The translations under genes and the position numbers were made by a program. DNA of 64,000 nt, from positions 434,001-498,000 of the forward strand of contig VYDI01000034.1 in assembly GCA_009843505.1 (NCBI GenBank). The letters run 5' to 3'. Below, one piece after another: positions 55,790-64,000 of the stretch. The notes beneath the pieces are model-generated. The model was not told where the DNA came from. It searched no databases and was given only the letters and a program-made list of their open reading frames with translations. Numbering within the stretch: position 1 is the stretch's first letter; every line of letters starts with the position of its first letter. This DNA comes from Holophagales bacterium (GTDB lineage: Bacteria; Acidobacteriota; Thermoanaerobaculia; Multivoradales; Multivoraceae).

Positions 55790-56101
55790 ATGCGTTCCGC
55801 CCTGGTCGCTCTCGGCTTGGCCTGCATCCTCCCGAACGCCACACCGCTCCTGAGCGGGAGCGTTTGCAGGCTCTGGGCAAGGCGGCCTACGACATCTCGG
55901 CCAGCAACACCTAGGGGCAATGCGACCGGGTCGAGAACGATCTCTCGGGCAGGCTCTGGGAGACAACGTGCTGCCGCGCGCCGCCTAGGCCCACATCGAT
56001 GGCCACGACGTTACCGGGGCTGGCAGGCCAACGACCCGCGGCTGCTGCTCTGCTCGAGCCCGGGGCGGAATGTCGTGGCTTCGTTGACGTACAACTGGTA
56101 G
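55790..56101 (+). pseudogene. Decayed remnant of an exported protein
   Basis: An ATG 3 nt after the previous stop opens with a signal-peptide-like MRSALVALGLACILPNATPL, but the frame then turns into Arg/Pro-rich sequence unlike a real protein. Another frame reads sensibly for a stretch (LQALGKAAYDISASNT, then GQCDRVENDLSGRLWETT) with two in-frame stops. The first frame resumes as RGWQANDPRLLLCSSPGRN and ends VVASLTYNW. This mosaic is what frameshifts and stops in an old gene would give. A 103-aa protein from 55790 remains possible but unlikely. Confidence 0.45.
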
Positions 56102-56139
56102 TCGCCGAGCGGACACCGGCTGCTACCGTTGCTCCTCCC

Positions 56140-57375
56140 ATGCGCAGAGGGCGGGCAGCGGTAGCGCCGGTGACGCGCCGGCAGGCGATGGCGGCCGCCG
56201 GCGGCGCTGCCTTCCTGCCCCTGGCCGTCTCACCGGCCCTCGGCATCCAGCCCAGCGGCGCGGCCGAAGGGAAACTGCGGATCGAGGAACTGGAACTGAC
56301 CTCTGTCCGGGTAACGGAGCGGACGGTCTGGATGTTCGTTCATCTCAAGACGAACCTCGGCCTGGTCGGCCTCGGCGAGTGCTCCCTGGGTCGACGGTAC
56401 GAGCTGCCGGCGCTCGGGCGAGCCTTCGAGGCGGCTCGCGGCCGCTCGCCGGTCGACATCGAGGCCTACCGCGCAGCCGGACGCGAACGGGCAGCAGCCG
56501 GCGGGATCTCCGAGGCGACCGCTTTCTCCGTGATCGAACAGGCGCTCTGGGACCTGGTCGGCAAGGCGGTCGACGCGCCCGTTCACCGGTTGACCGGAGG
56601 CAGCCTCCGCGACCGCCTGCCGGCCTACGCAAACATCAACCGCGCCACCCGGGAACGTACGCCCGATGGCTTCGCGGCCAACGCCCGCGCGGCGGTCGAG
56701 GACGGTTTCACCGCGATCAAGGCCGCTCCGTTCGACGGCTTCCCCGCGCTCGACGCGCCCGGGTCCGAGGTCGCCGCGGCCGCCGACCTGGGCGTGGCCT
56801 GCGTCGAGGCGATCCGCGAGGCGGTCGGGGTGGAGATCGACATCCTGATCGACTGCCACAGCTTCTTCGACGTCGACCTTGCCGTCGATGTCGCCCGCCG
56901 GCTCGAACCCCAACACCTCGCCTGGTACGAGGAACCGGTCGCCCCCACTGATGTCGCCGCGACGAAGGCAATCGAGCGCGCCATCAAACAGCGCATGGCC
57001 GGCGGCGAGTTCCTGTTCGGGATCGAGGGCTTCGCCCCCCTGTGCCGGGAGCAGGCGGTCGACGTGATCATGCCCGACGTCAAGCACTGCGGCGGTCTCC
57101 TCGAAGCCCGCAAGATCGCCGCCGTCGCCGAACTCGACGGGATCGCTGTCTCGCCTCACAACCCGAGCGGCCCCGTCGCCACCGCCGCCTCCGCCCAGCT
57201 CTGCGCCGGCCTGCCGAACTTCGAGATCCTCGAGATGCAGTGGGGCGAAGCAGCCTGGCGCGGCGACCTGGTCCTGCCACCGGAACGCTTCGAGAACGGT
57301 TCGATCGCAGTGCCGGACGGCCCCGGTCTCGGCGTAGAACTGAACCAGGCAGTGCTGCGGGAGCGGCGGATATAG
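56140..57375 (+). CDS. Tat-exported enolase-superfamily enzyme (mandelate racemase/galactonate dehydratase-like)
   Basis: 411 aa from the ATG at 56140. The N-terminus has a twin-arginine signal, TRRQAMAAAGGAAFLPLAVS. The capping domain follows (VHLKTNLGLVGLGECSLGRR). The barrel has IKAAPFDGFP, the metal ligands in DILIDCHSFFD and WYEEPVAP, MPDVKHCGGLLEARKIA, and the catalytic His in VSPHNPSGPVAT. DCH plus HNPSGP resembles acid-sugar dehydratases. Export of such an enzyme is unusual; it presumably dehydrates or epimerises a sugar acid in the periplasm, perhaps a product of the quinoproteins. Confidence 0.87.
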   Translation: MRRGRAAVAPVTRRQAMAAAGGAAFLPLAVSPALGIQPSGAAEGKLRIEELELTSVRVTERTVWMFVHLKTNLGLVGLGECSLGRRYELPALGRAFEAARGRSPVDIEAYRAAGRERAAAGGISEATAFSVIEQALWDLVGKAVDAPVHRLTGGSLRDRLPAYANINRATRERTPDGFAANARAAVEDGFTAIKAAPFDGFPALDAPGSEVAAAADLGVACVEAIREAVGVEIDILIDCHSFFDVDLAVDVARRLEPQHLAWYEEPVAPTDVAATKAIERAIKQRMAGGEFLFGIEGFAPLCREQAVDVIMPDVKHCGGLLEARKIAAVAELDGIAVSPHNPSGPVATAASAQLCAGLPNFEILEMQWGEAAWRGDLVLPPERFENGSIAVPDGPGLGVELNQAVLRERRI

Positions 57376-57376
57376 T
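57371..57376 (+). promoter_or_regulatory. Candidate -10 box for the glyoxalase II-like gene
   Basis: TATAGT overlaps the stop codon of the preceding gene, 64 bp before the GTG start. No clear -35 box. Confidence 0.3.
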
Positions 57377-57440
57377 CCCGTCCGCCTTCCCGCAGTCTCC
57401 GACGCACTCCGAAGCGTCCAACCCTCCGCCGGAGAACCCC

Positions 57441-58205
57441 GTGCTCGAGATTCAGACGATCCCCGTCCTGAGCGACAACTACTCCTACCTGCTCCACGAC
57501 ACGGGGAGCGGCAAGACGGCGGTCGTCGATCCGCCTGAAACCGGGCCGATCGAAGCGGCGCTCTCCGCCAGCGGCTTCGGCATCGACTGGATCGTCATCA
57601 CCCACCACCACATGGACCACATCGCCGCGGTGCCCGCTCTGAAGGAGAAGTACGGATGCCAGGTCGTCGGGCCCGCCGCCGACCAGCACCGCATTCCGGG
57701 CCTCGACCTCCTGGTGCGCGAGGGTGACCGTTTCCAGCTCGGCGAAGCCGAAGCGCAGGTGTTCGACACGCCCGGTCACACGACGGGGCACATCACGTAC
57801 TGGTTCGAGGACGAGAGGGCGCTCTTCTGCGCCGACACGCTGTTCGCCCTGGGCTGCGGCCGCGTGTTCGAGGGCACGATGGAACAGATGTGGGAGTCGC
57901 TCGCCAAGCTGCGCGCCCTGCCGGACGACGCGATCGTCCACTGCGGCCACGAGTACACACTCTCCAACGCCCACTTCGCCGTCACCGTCGATCCCGACAA
58001 TGACGAACTGATGGACCGGGTCGCCGAAATCGAGGAGCTCCGGCGGAGCGGCAAGCCGACCGTGCCCTCGAACCTGGGGGTCGAGAAGAGGACCAACCCC
58101 TTCCTGCGACCCGACGACGCGGGCATCCGCGCGCAGCTCGGCATGGCCGGCGCCACGAACGCCGAGGTCTTCGGCGAGATCAGGACCCGCAAGGACAACT
58201 CCTGA
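57441..58205 (+). CDS. gloB: Hydroxyacylglutathione hydrolase-like metallo-hydrolase (glyoxalase II)
   Basis: 254 aa from GTG 57441 with GGAG 6 nt upstream. It hydrolyses S-D-lactoylglutathione-type thioesters in methylglyoxal detoxification. The metallo-beta-lactamase motif is intact as ITHHHMDHIAAV. DTPGHTTGHITYW, LFCADTLFALGCGRVFEGT and CGHEYTLSNAHFA give the other metal ligands and the glyoxalase II-specific segment. KRTNPFLRPDD near the C-terminus is the substrate-binding region of GloB. Start NYSYLL after PVLSD is typical. Confidence 0.94.
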   Translation: MLEIQTIPVLSDNYSYLLHDTGSGKTAVVDPPETGPIEAALSASGFGIDWIVITHHHMDHIAAVPALKEKYGCQVVGPAADQHRIPGLDLLVREGDRFQLGEAEAQVFDTPGHTTGHITYWFEDERALFCADTLFALGCGRVFEGTMEQMWESLAKLRALPDDAIVHCGHEYTLSNAHFAVTVDPDNDELMDRVAEIEELRRSGKPTVPSNLGVEKRTNPFLRPDDAGIRAQLGMAGATNAEVFGEIRTRKDNS

Positions 58206-58269
58206 CACCCGCCACCGCTGGATGGCCCATGGAACACCTCCCGTCTTCGTGAATGTAGGAGTCACACGC

Positions 58270-59268
58270 ATGAACGAACAGGAAGCGGCCTGGCTGGCCC
58301 GCACCCGGGAAGAGCCGATCGACCCGGATCAGGAGATCTGCGACCCCCACCACCATCTCTGGGACTACCCGGAATCGCGGTACATGCTGGCGGAACTCCA
58401 CGGCGACACCGGGGCCGGCCACAACGTGACCTCGACCGTCTTCGTCGAGTGCGCTTCCGGCTACCGGGAGGAAGGCCCCGAAGAGATGCGGGTCGTCGGC
58501 GAGACGAACTTCGTGCTGGAAGTCGCCAAACGAAGCGACGGCGCGGGCGCTTCGATCGCCGGCATCGTCAGCCACGCGAACATGCTCCTGGGCGATGGCG
58601 CCAAGGCGGTTCTCGAAGCCCACATCGAGGCCGGCGGCGGCCGCTTCCGAGGCATCCGCCATTCCGCCGCCTACGACCCTAGCCCGGACATCCGGGTGTC
58701 CCACTCCAAACCGCCGCCGAGCATGCTGCTGCGCTCGGACTTCCGGAGCGGATTCGCCTGCCTGGGGCCACTCGACCTGAGTTTCGACGCCTGGCTCTAC
58801 CACCCGCAGATCGATGAACTGACCGATCTCGCCCATGCCTTCCCGGACACGCGAATCATCCTCGATCACGTCGGCGGGCCCCTTGGCATCGGGCCGTACC
58901 GGGGCCGGCGCCGGGAGGTGGAAGCAGCCTGGCGCAAGTCGATCACCGACCTGGCGCGCTGCGAGAACGTCGTCGTCAAGCTCGGCGGCCTGCCGATGAA
59001 GATCTGCGGCTTCGGCTGGCACAAGCAGGACGCGCCGCCGTCCTCGGCTGAGACGGCGGAAGCCCACCGCCCCTACTACCTCCACTGCATCGACCGCTTC
59101 GGAGTCGACCGCTGCATGTTCGAGTCGAACTTCCCTGTCGACCGGGCGGGAGGCGCCTACACGCTGCTCTGGAACTCCTTCCAGCGCATCGTGGCCGACT
59201 TCTCGGACGACGAGAAGGCGGCACTGTTCCGCGATACGGCGCGCCGCGTCTACCGCCTCGATCCCTGA
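58270..59268 (+). CDS. Amidohydrolase-family TIM-barrel hydrolase
   Basis: 332 aa from the ATG at 58270 with AGGAG 8 nt upstream. It belongs to the amidohydrolase branch that includes 2-pyrone-4,6-dicarboxylate lactonase and ACMS decarboxylase. The first metal-site motif is ICDPHHHLWDYPESRY. A second His is in RIILDHVGGPLGIGPYRG and the closing Asp region reads CMFESNFPVDRAGG. It probably opens a lactone or hydrolyses a carboxylic substrate in the cytoplasm; the exact compound is unknown. Confidence 0.88.
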   Translation: MNEQEAAWLARTREEPIDPDQEICDPHHHLWDYPESRYMLAELHGDTGAGHNVTSTVFVECASGYREEGPEEMRVVGETNFVLEVAKRSDGAGASIAGIVSHANMLLGDGAKAVLEAHIEAGGGRFRGIRHSAAYDPSPDIRVSHSKPPPSMLLRSDFRSGFACLGPLDLSFDAWLYHPQIDELTDLAHAFPDTRIILDHVGGPLGIGPYRGRRREVEAAWRKSITDLARCENVVVKLGGLPMKICGFGWHKQDAPPSSAETAEAHRPYYLHCIDRFGVDRCMFESNFPVDRAGGAYTLLWNSFQRIVADFSDDEKAALFRDTARRVYRLDP

Positions 59269-59293
59269 ACCGGAGCTTCGTCCAGCCGTTCTC

Positions 59294-60343
59294 ATGCCAC
59301 GACTGGAGAAGACGCTCGACGAGGTGCGCGGTCTGCTCGCCGACGCGGGCGTCGGTTCCGAACTTCACGGCGACGGCGGTTTCCTGTGCCGGTCGGTCGC
59401 TTCCCTCGAACAGGCCGGGCCGGACCAACTGTCCTTCGCCAAGGACGAACGGACGCTGAAGACCACGACTACCCGCGCCGGCGCGCTCGTCGTGCCGGCG
59501 GCAACGACCACCCTGGCTGCCCACCAGGTTGTCGTCGGCGATCCCTTCGCCGCCTTCGTCGTCGTGCTTCAACACATTGACCGGGAACGCCGACGGGAGA
59601 ACGCGGGTGTTCATCCGTCCGCCGTCGTCGCGGCCAGCTCCTCCCTCGGCACCGACGTCTCGATCGGCGCCGGTGTCACCGTTCGCGACCAGGCCGAGAT
59701 CGGCGACCGCGCCGTACTCCACGCGAACACCTGTGTCGGACCGCGGAGCCGAGTCGGCAGCGACTGCGTCCTGTTTCCCAACGTCGTCGTCATGGAGGAC
59801 GTGACGATCGGCGACCGCGTCGTCGTCCACGGCGGCACGGTGATCGGCTGCGACGGCTACGGCTACCTGCAGCGCAAGGGACGCCACGTCAAGATCCCGC
59901 AAGTCGGCACCGTGAAGATCGGCGACGACGTGGAGATCGGCTCCCAGGTCACGATCGACCGGGCCGCGCTCGACGCGACGGTGATCGGCCGCGGCTCCAA
60001 GCTCGGCGACCTGGTCCACATCGCCCACAACACGATTGTCGGCGAGCACTGCCTGATCCTGCCCCTGGCCAAGACGGCGGGCGGCGCCCGGCTCGGCGAC
60101 GGCGTGGTCCTGGCCGGTGGCGCCGGCGCCGCTGACGGCGTTACGGTCGGCGACGGCGCGATGCTCGGCGGCAACACGATCAGCTACCGCGACGTGCCGG
60201 CCGGCGCCGTCCTGTACGGCGATCCGGCCCGGCCGAAGTCGCGGCAGTTGCGCATCGAGGCAGTGTTGAACCGCCTCCCGCAGATGGAGCGCGACCTGCG
60301 TGCCCTGCTGCGGCGGATGGAACGCGGGAGCGAAACGGAGTGA
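59294..60343 (+). CDS. lpxD: UDP-3-O-acylglucosamine N-acyltransferase
   Basis: 349 aa. It adds the second hydroxyacyl chain in lipid A biosynthesis, using acyl-ACP. The N-terminal uridine-binding domain includes GPDQLSFAKDERTLK. The left-handed beta-helix has many hexapeptide repeats (VHPSAVVAASSSLGTDVSIG; NTCVGPRSRVGSDCVLFPNV). The catalytic His is in LVHIAHNTIVGEHC, and the C-terminal helix is NRLPQMERDLRALLRRME. It lies alone, without lpxA or fabZ, in a cluster of unrelated genes. It indicates a lipopolysaccharide-type outer membrane. Confidence 0.95.
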   Translation: MPRLEKTLDEVRGLLADAGVGSELHGDGGFLCRSVASLEQAGPDQLSFAKDERTLKTTTTRAGALVVPAATTTLAAHQVVVGDPFAAFVVVLQHIDRERRRENAGVHPSAVVAASSSLGTDVSIGAGVTVRDQAEIGDRAVLHANTCVGPRSRVGSDCVLFPNVVVMEDVTIGDRVVVHGGTVIGCDGYGYLQRKGRHVKIPQVGTVKIGDDVEIGSQVTIDRAALDATVIGRGSKLGDLVHIAHNTIVGEHCLILPLAKTAGGARLGDGVVLAGGAGAADGVTVGDGAMLGGNTISYRDVPAGAVLYGDPARPKSRQLRIEAVLNRLPQMERDLRALLRRMERGSETE

Positions 60344-60353
60344 GGAGAACGAA

Positions 60354-61913
60354 GTGAGCTGGCGGCCTGAAATCGAGGAACTGAAGCGCCGCCGTGAACT
60401 GGCGCGGGAGATGGGAGGCCCTGACAAGGTCGAGCGCCAGCACCATTTCGGCAAGTTGACCGTCCGCGAGCGCATCGACGCGATGATCGACGCCGGCAGC
60501 TTCCACGAGATCGGTGAGATCGCCGGCCGCGCGGAGTACGCGGAGGACGGCGAACTCGAGTCATTCAAGCCCTCGAACTTCGTCTTCGGGACCGCCGAGA
60601 TCGACGGGCGGCCGGCGATCGTCTCGGGCGACGACTTCACGGTTCGCGGCGGTTCGGCTGACGCTTCGATCCCGGCCAAGCGGACGCGGTCGGAAGGCCT
60701 CGCGCTCGAAATGAAACTCCCCCACGTGCGCCTGGTCGACGGCATGGGCGGCGGCGGCTCGGTCAAGACGATCGAGATGGCGGGCCGCACCTACATACCG
60801 GAGCTTCGAAGCTGGGAGGTCGTCGTCCGGCATCTGGCGGTCGCCCCATCGGTGTCCCTCGCCCTCGGTTCCGTCGCCGGGATCGGCGCCGCCCGCGTAT
60901 GCACCGCCCACTACTCGGTCATCGTCCGCGACACGGCCCAGATGATGATCGCCGGCCCCGCCCTGGTCGAGTGGGCCGGCGGCGGCGTGGTGCCGAAGGA
61001 AGAACTCGGTCACGCCCGCATCCACACCGCGAACGGAGCGATCGACGACGCGGTGGACTCGGAGGCCGAGGCGTTCGACCGCGCCCGCCGCTTCCTCTCC
61101 TACCTGCCGACGAACGTCGATCAACTGCCGCCGCGTCTGCCCGAGTCGGAGCGCGACGACGACGCGGAGCGTCGCGACCCGGAATTACTCGACTTCGTAC
61201 CGCGCGACCCGAAGCGCACCTACCGGATGCGCGAGCTGCTCGGGCGGATCGTGGACCGCGGCTCCTTCTTCGAGATCGGCCGCGACTGGGGGCGGTCCAT
61301 CATCACCGGCCTGGCGCGCCTGGACGGCTGGCCGATCGCGATCTTCGCCGAGGACGTGAACGTCTACGGCGGCGGCTGGGACGCCGACTCCTGCCGCAAG
61401 CTGTCCCGATTGATCGACCTGGCATCGACCTTCCACCTGCCGCTGCTCCACCTCGAGGACTGCCCGGGCTTCCTCATCGGCCGCGAGTCCGAGCACACCG
61501 CGACGATCCGCTTCGGCTCCCAGGTCCTGGCGGCGCTGGGACAGTGCACGACGCCGTTCTGCTGCGTCGTGATCCGCAAGGCGTTCGGCGTCGCCGGCGG
61601 CGCCAACCACAAGCCGGGCAGCCACCACTTCCGCTACGCCTGGCCCTCCGGCGACTGGGGCTCGCTGCCGATCGAGGGAGGCATCGAGGTCGCCTACAAG
61701 GCGGAACTCGCCGATGCCGAGGACTACGACGCTCACCTGGACCGAATCAGGGAGCGCCTGAACCGCGTCCGTTCCCCGTTCCGCTCGGCGGAGTACTTCG
61801 AGATCGAGGAGATCATCGACCCGCGCGACACCCGGCCGATCCTCTGCCGCTGGGCCAACCTGGTCGCGGAGTCGGTGCCGGTCGGCCCGCAGGCCTTCAC
61901 CTACAGGCCCTGA
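60354..61913 (+). CDS. Acyl-CoA carboxylase carboxyltransferase (beta) subunit
   Basis: 519 aa from GTG 60354, 6 nt after GAGGAG and 10 bp after lpxD. It is the biotin-dependent carboxyltransferase chain of propionyl/acetyl/methylcrotonyl-CoA carboxylase or decarboxylase type. N-terminal half: KLTVRERIDAMIDAGSFHEI, RTYIPELRSW and the CoA oxyanion region ALGSVAGIGAARV. C-terminal half: GRSIITGLARLDGWPIAIFA, HLEDCPGFLIGRESEHTATI and CCVVIRKAFGVAGGANHKPG. No biotin carboxylase or biotin-carrier gene is near, so the partners must be encoded elsewhere. Confidence 0.9.
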   Translation: MSWRPEIEELKRRRELAREMGGPDKVERQHHFGKLTVRERIDAMIDAGSFHEIGEIAGRAEYAEDGELESFKPSNFVFGTAEIDGRPAIVSGDDFTVRGGSADASIPAKRTRSEGLALEMKLPHVRLVDGMGGGGSVKTIEMAGRTYIPELRSWEVVVRHLAVAPSVSLALGSVAGIGAARVCTAHYSVIVRDTAQMMIAGPALVEWAGGGVVPKEELGHARIHTANGAIDDAVDSEAEAFDRARRFLSYLPTNVDQLPPRLPESERDDDAERRDPELLDFVPRDPKRTYRMRELLGRIVDRGSFFEIGRDWGRSIITGLARLDGWPIAIFAEDVNVYGGGWDADSCRKLSRLIDLASTFHLPLLHLEDCPGFLIGRESEHTATIRFGSQVLAALGQCTTPFCCVVIRKAFGVAGGANHKPGSHHFRYAWPSGDWGSLPIEGGIEVAYKAELADAEDYDAHLDRIRERLNRVRSPFRSAEYFEIEEIIDPRDTRPILCRWANLVAESVPVGPQAFTYRP

Positions 61914-61959
61914 GCGGGAGGCATACACTAAGGGACGCCCTGCCCCAGGGCGACCCACC

Positions 61960-64000
61960 GTGCGCAGCCGCGTCCTCATCCGAGCCTTCCTCATCGCAGC
62001 AGCCGCGCTGCTCCTCGCCGGCGGCACGGCATCGGCCGCGAAGAAGAAGCGGCCGCCCTGCCAGGACGGCCGCCAGCCCTCGGTCGAGAGCCTGCCGTCC
62101 CACCACCGGCAATGGACCGAGGAAGTCGCCCTGCTGCTCAGCGACGAGGAGATCCACTCCTTCCTCTGCCTGTCGCAGGACTACCAGCGGGACGCCTTCA
62201 TCGCCGAGTTCTGGAAAGCGCGCGATCCCTACCCGGACACGGCGCGCAACGAGTTCCGGGAGCACTGGAGCGAGCGACTGGCCATGGTCCGCCAGTTATT
62301 CGAGAACACGGACGACGAACGGGCGCGCTACTACCTGCTGAACGGCCCGCCCGGCGTCCACGTGGAGATCTGCCCCAGGCGCTCGGCGACCAGCATCGAG
62401 GCCTGGTTCTACGGCTTCCAGGACTTGAGCGAGGTGATGGGCGCGATCTTCTCCCGCCGGCTCCGGCACGACCAGTACGCGGTCATCTTCTACCGGCGGC
62501 TCGGCGTTGGCGCCTGGCGGGCGTGGTACCCGAGCGAGGAACTCAGCATCTCGGCGCTCCAGCCGGGAGGCCGGCTCGACCTTCCGGGAGCTGGAATCGG
62601 CGGTCTCCGCAGGGAGGACCTCGGCGCTGGCTGCAAGGAGGAGGAGCTCGGCTACGCGCTCCAGATCATCCAGATCCTGAACGACTGGGGCGGCATGCTC
62701 GGCTTCTTCTACGAGCGGATGATCGGCGAGAAACTGGAGCCGATCGAAGCGCCGTCCGACGAGTGGCTGCGCACGTTCGAGTCGTACTCGACCGACCTGC
62801 CCTCTGGCGCGCCTGAACTGGCCGCCGCGCTCGACGTCTCCTTCCCGGGCCGCAAGGAGAGCCGGACCGTGGTCCAGACCCTGGTTCAGGTCGAGCCGGA
62901 AGGCGCTACCCTCGCCGACCTCGCCGGAGCCCGCTCCTACGCCTTCGAACTGATCGGGGAGGTCCTGCGGGCGGACGCGGTGACCTCTGCCGACCGCCTC
63001 TTCGAGAGCTTCCGCTACCGCTTCGAGTTCCCGGTCGAAGGCGACGAGGCGTCGGGCGAAACACAGCCGGCCATGCCCCTCGTCGCCCAGCGCTACCTGC
63101 GGCCCGGCGACTACAAGCTGATCCTGCGCGTCGACGACCTGAACGGCGACGCGGTCTGGCGCCACGCCGAACCGCTCGAGGTGCCGAGGGTCGAACAGGC
63201 CGCCGGCTGGACGGAGGCCGACCTGGAACCGATCTTCGCGGAGGCGAACCGTTCGCTGGCCTCCGGCGAGCCGACGATCCGGATCATCCCGCCGGGCGGC
63301 GAACTCGTGTCCGGCTACCTGCGCTTCGACACGGCGGTCACCGGCCCCGTCGACAAGGTCCGCTTCACCCTGGACGAAAAGGACCTCTTCACGACCAAGC
63401 GGGCGCCCTACAGCGTCGACGTGCGGTTGGGCGAACTGCCCCGCAGCCAGATGCTGCGCGCGATCGCCTTCGACCTCGAAGGCAACCAGATCGCCAGCGA
63501 TTCCTTTCTCATCAACGGCTCGCCGCACCGCTTCGACGTCCGGATCATCGAGCCGATCCCGGGCAACCAGTACAGCAACAGCGTCCGCCTGCGCGCGCAG
63601 GTCACCGTACCCGAGGGCCGCAGCCTGGAGGAACTCCAGGTCTTCCGCAACGCCGACCAGGTGGCGACGCTCTACGAAGAACCCTTCACCGTCCCGGTCG
63701 AACTGCCCGGCGGAAGGGAACTCACGATCATCCGGATCGTGGGCAAGCTGCTCGACGCCGAAGGCCCGGCGGCCTTCGTCGAGGACACGGCGATCATCAA
63801 CGGACCGGCGACCCTCGAAGAAGTCCAGGTCGACTTCGTCGAGCTCTACACGACGGTCGACGACCGCGACCGGCGACCGCTGCTCGACCTCGGCCAGGAC
63901 GCCTTCCAGGTGCTGGAAGACGGCGTGGCCCAGGAGATCCTCCGCTTCGAGCGCGTCGATGACACGCCGCTCGTCGGTACCATCCTGCTCGACGTCTCGG
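61960..64000 (+). CDS. GWxTD-domain protein fused to a VWA domain (truncated by the window edge)
   Basis: At least 680 aa from GTG 61960. The signal peptide is IRAFLIAAAALLLAGGTASA. Residues about 40-290 form a GWxTD domain, a family common in Acidobacteria and their relatives (HHRQWTEEVALLLSDEEIHS; FWKARDPYPDTARNEFREHW; YYLLNGPPG). Two Ig-like segments then match those of the VWA array (IRIIPPGGELVSGYLRF; HRFDVRIIEPIPGNQ), followed by ELYTTVDDRDRRPLLDLGQD and the first strand of a VWA domain, cut at ILLDVS. TACACT (61924-61929) may be its -10 box. Confidence 0.9.
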   Translation, partial: MRSRVLIRAFLIAAAALLLAGGTASAAKKKRPPCQDGRQPSVESLPSHHRQWTEEVALLLSDEEIHSFLCLSQDYQRDAFIAEFWKARDPYPDTARNEFREHWSERLAMVRQLFENTDDERARYYLLNGPPGVHVEICPRRSATSIEAWFYGFQDLSEVMGAIFSRRLRHDQYAVIFYRRLGVGAWRAWYPSEELSISALQPGGRLDLPGAGIGGLRREDLGAGCKEEELGYALQIIQILNDWGGMLGFFYERMIGEKLEPIEAPSDEWLRTFESYSTDLPSGAPELAAALDVSFPGRKESRTVVQTLVQVEPEGATLADLAGARSYAFELIGEVLRADAVTSADRLFESFRYRFEFPVEGDEASGETQPAMPLVAQRYLRPGDYKLILRVDDLNGDAVWRHAEPLEVPRVEQAAGWTEADLEPIFAEANRSLASGEPTIRIIPPGGELVSGYLRFDTAVTGPVDKVRFTLDEKDLFTTKRAPYSVDVRLGELPRSQMLRAIAFDLEGNQIASDSFLINGSPHRFDVRIIEPIPGNQYSNSVRLRAQVTVPEGRSLEELQVFRNADQVATLYEEPFTVPVELPGGRELTIIRIVGKLLDAEGPAAFVEDTAIINGPATLEEVQVDFVELYTTVDDRDRRPLLDLGQDAFQVLEDGVAQEILRFERVDDTPLVGTILLDVS

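Overview
The window is a 64-kb piece of a high-GC (roughly two-thirds G+C), Gram-negative-type bacterial chromosome. LpxD points to a lipid-A outer membrane. Five secreted proteins with the 'VWFA-related Acidobacterial' architecture (one fused to a GWxTD domain), several exported PQQ-type beta-propellers and a 560-aa N-terminally extended HflX make a member of the Acidobacteriota or a close relative the best guess. This is inference: no rRNA or other phylogenetic marker gene lies in the window. No transposase, integrase, phage gene, CRISPR array, tRNA or rRNA was seen.

Layout. 1-9.1 kb: a truncated exported protein and a quinoprotein on the minus strand, fabF on the plus strand, then a minus-strand operon of two M16 peptidases (one zinc-binding, one without the zinc motif), an AgcS-type symporter and a START-like protein. 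9.2-11.3 kb: groES-groEL behind a sigma70-type promoter overlapped by a perfect CIRCE operator and closed by a strong terminator. 11.3-20.3 kb: an NAD-dependent dehydrogenase, then a peptide ABC transporter operon (permease, permease, lipoprotein binding protein, two ATPases) running on into an MFS transporter and a second exported paralog. 20.4-28.8 kb: a TSUP permease and a tandem array of four VWA proteins. 28.8-33 kb: a third exported paralog, a bifunctional beta-oxidation enzyme, and an aldo/keto reductase of clearly lower GC. 33-37 kb: quinoprotein plus CocE-type lipoprotein hydrolase. 37-42 kb: a RES/Xre-type toxin-antitoxin pair, then the hflX-thioredoxin-DCC-phosphopantetheinyl transferase operon. 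42-49 kb: RNase E/G, an intergenic transcription unit carrying a 14-codon micro-ORF with an extended Shine-Dalgarno sequence, a molybdenum hydroxylase large subunit and a large membrane protein. 49-56 kb: a methyltransferase, then a quinoprotein / MoxJ-like binding protein / cytochrome c cluster resembling xoxF-xoxJ-xoxG, followed by a Kelch-plus-PQQ double propeller and a decayed gene. 56-64 kb: a Tat-exported enolase-superfamily enzyme, a glyoxalase II-like hydrolase, an amidohydrolase, lpxD, a carboxyltransferase subunit and the start of a GWxTD-VWA protein that runs off the right edge.

Theme. The gene content suggests a heterotroph specialised in periplasmic oxidation (four PQQ-propeller proteins), uptake and hydrolysis of peptides (ABC transporter, M16 pair, CocE hydrolase, amino-acid symporter) and fatty-acid metabolism (FabF, FadJ-like enzyme, acyl-CoA carboxyltransferase). 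The most unusual items are the long-short-long-short VWA array with its fifth, GWxTD-fused relative; the possible riboregulatory micro-ORF locus at 44.0-44.4 kb; the quinoprotein operon whose cytochrome has a CX3CH haem motif; and a toxin-antitoxin promoter whose spacing predicts a leaderless mRNA, a spacing repeated at a second gene.
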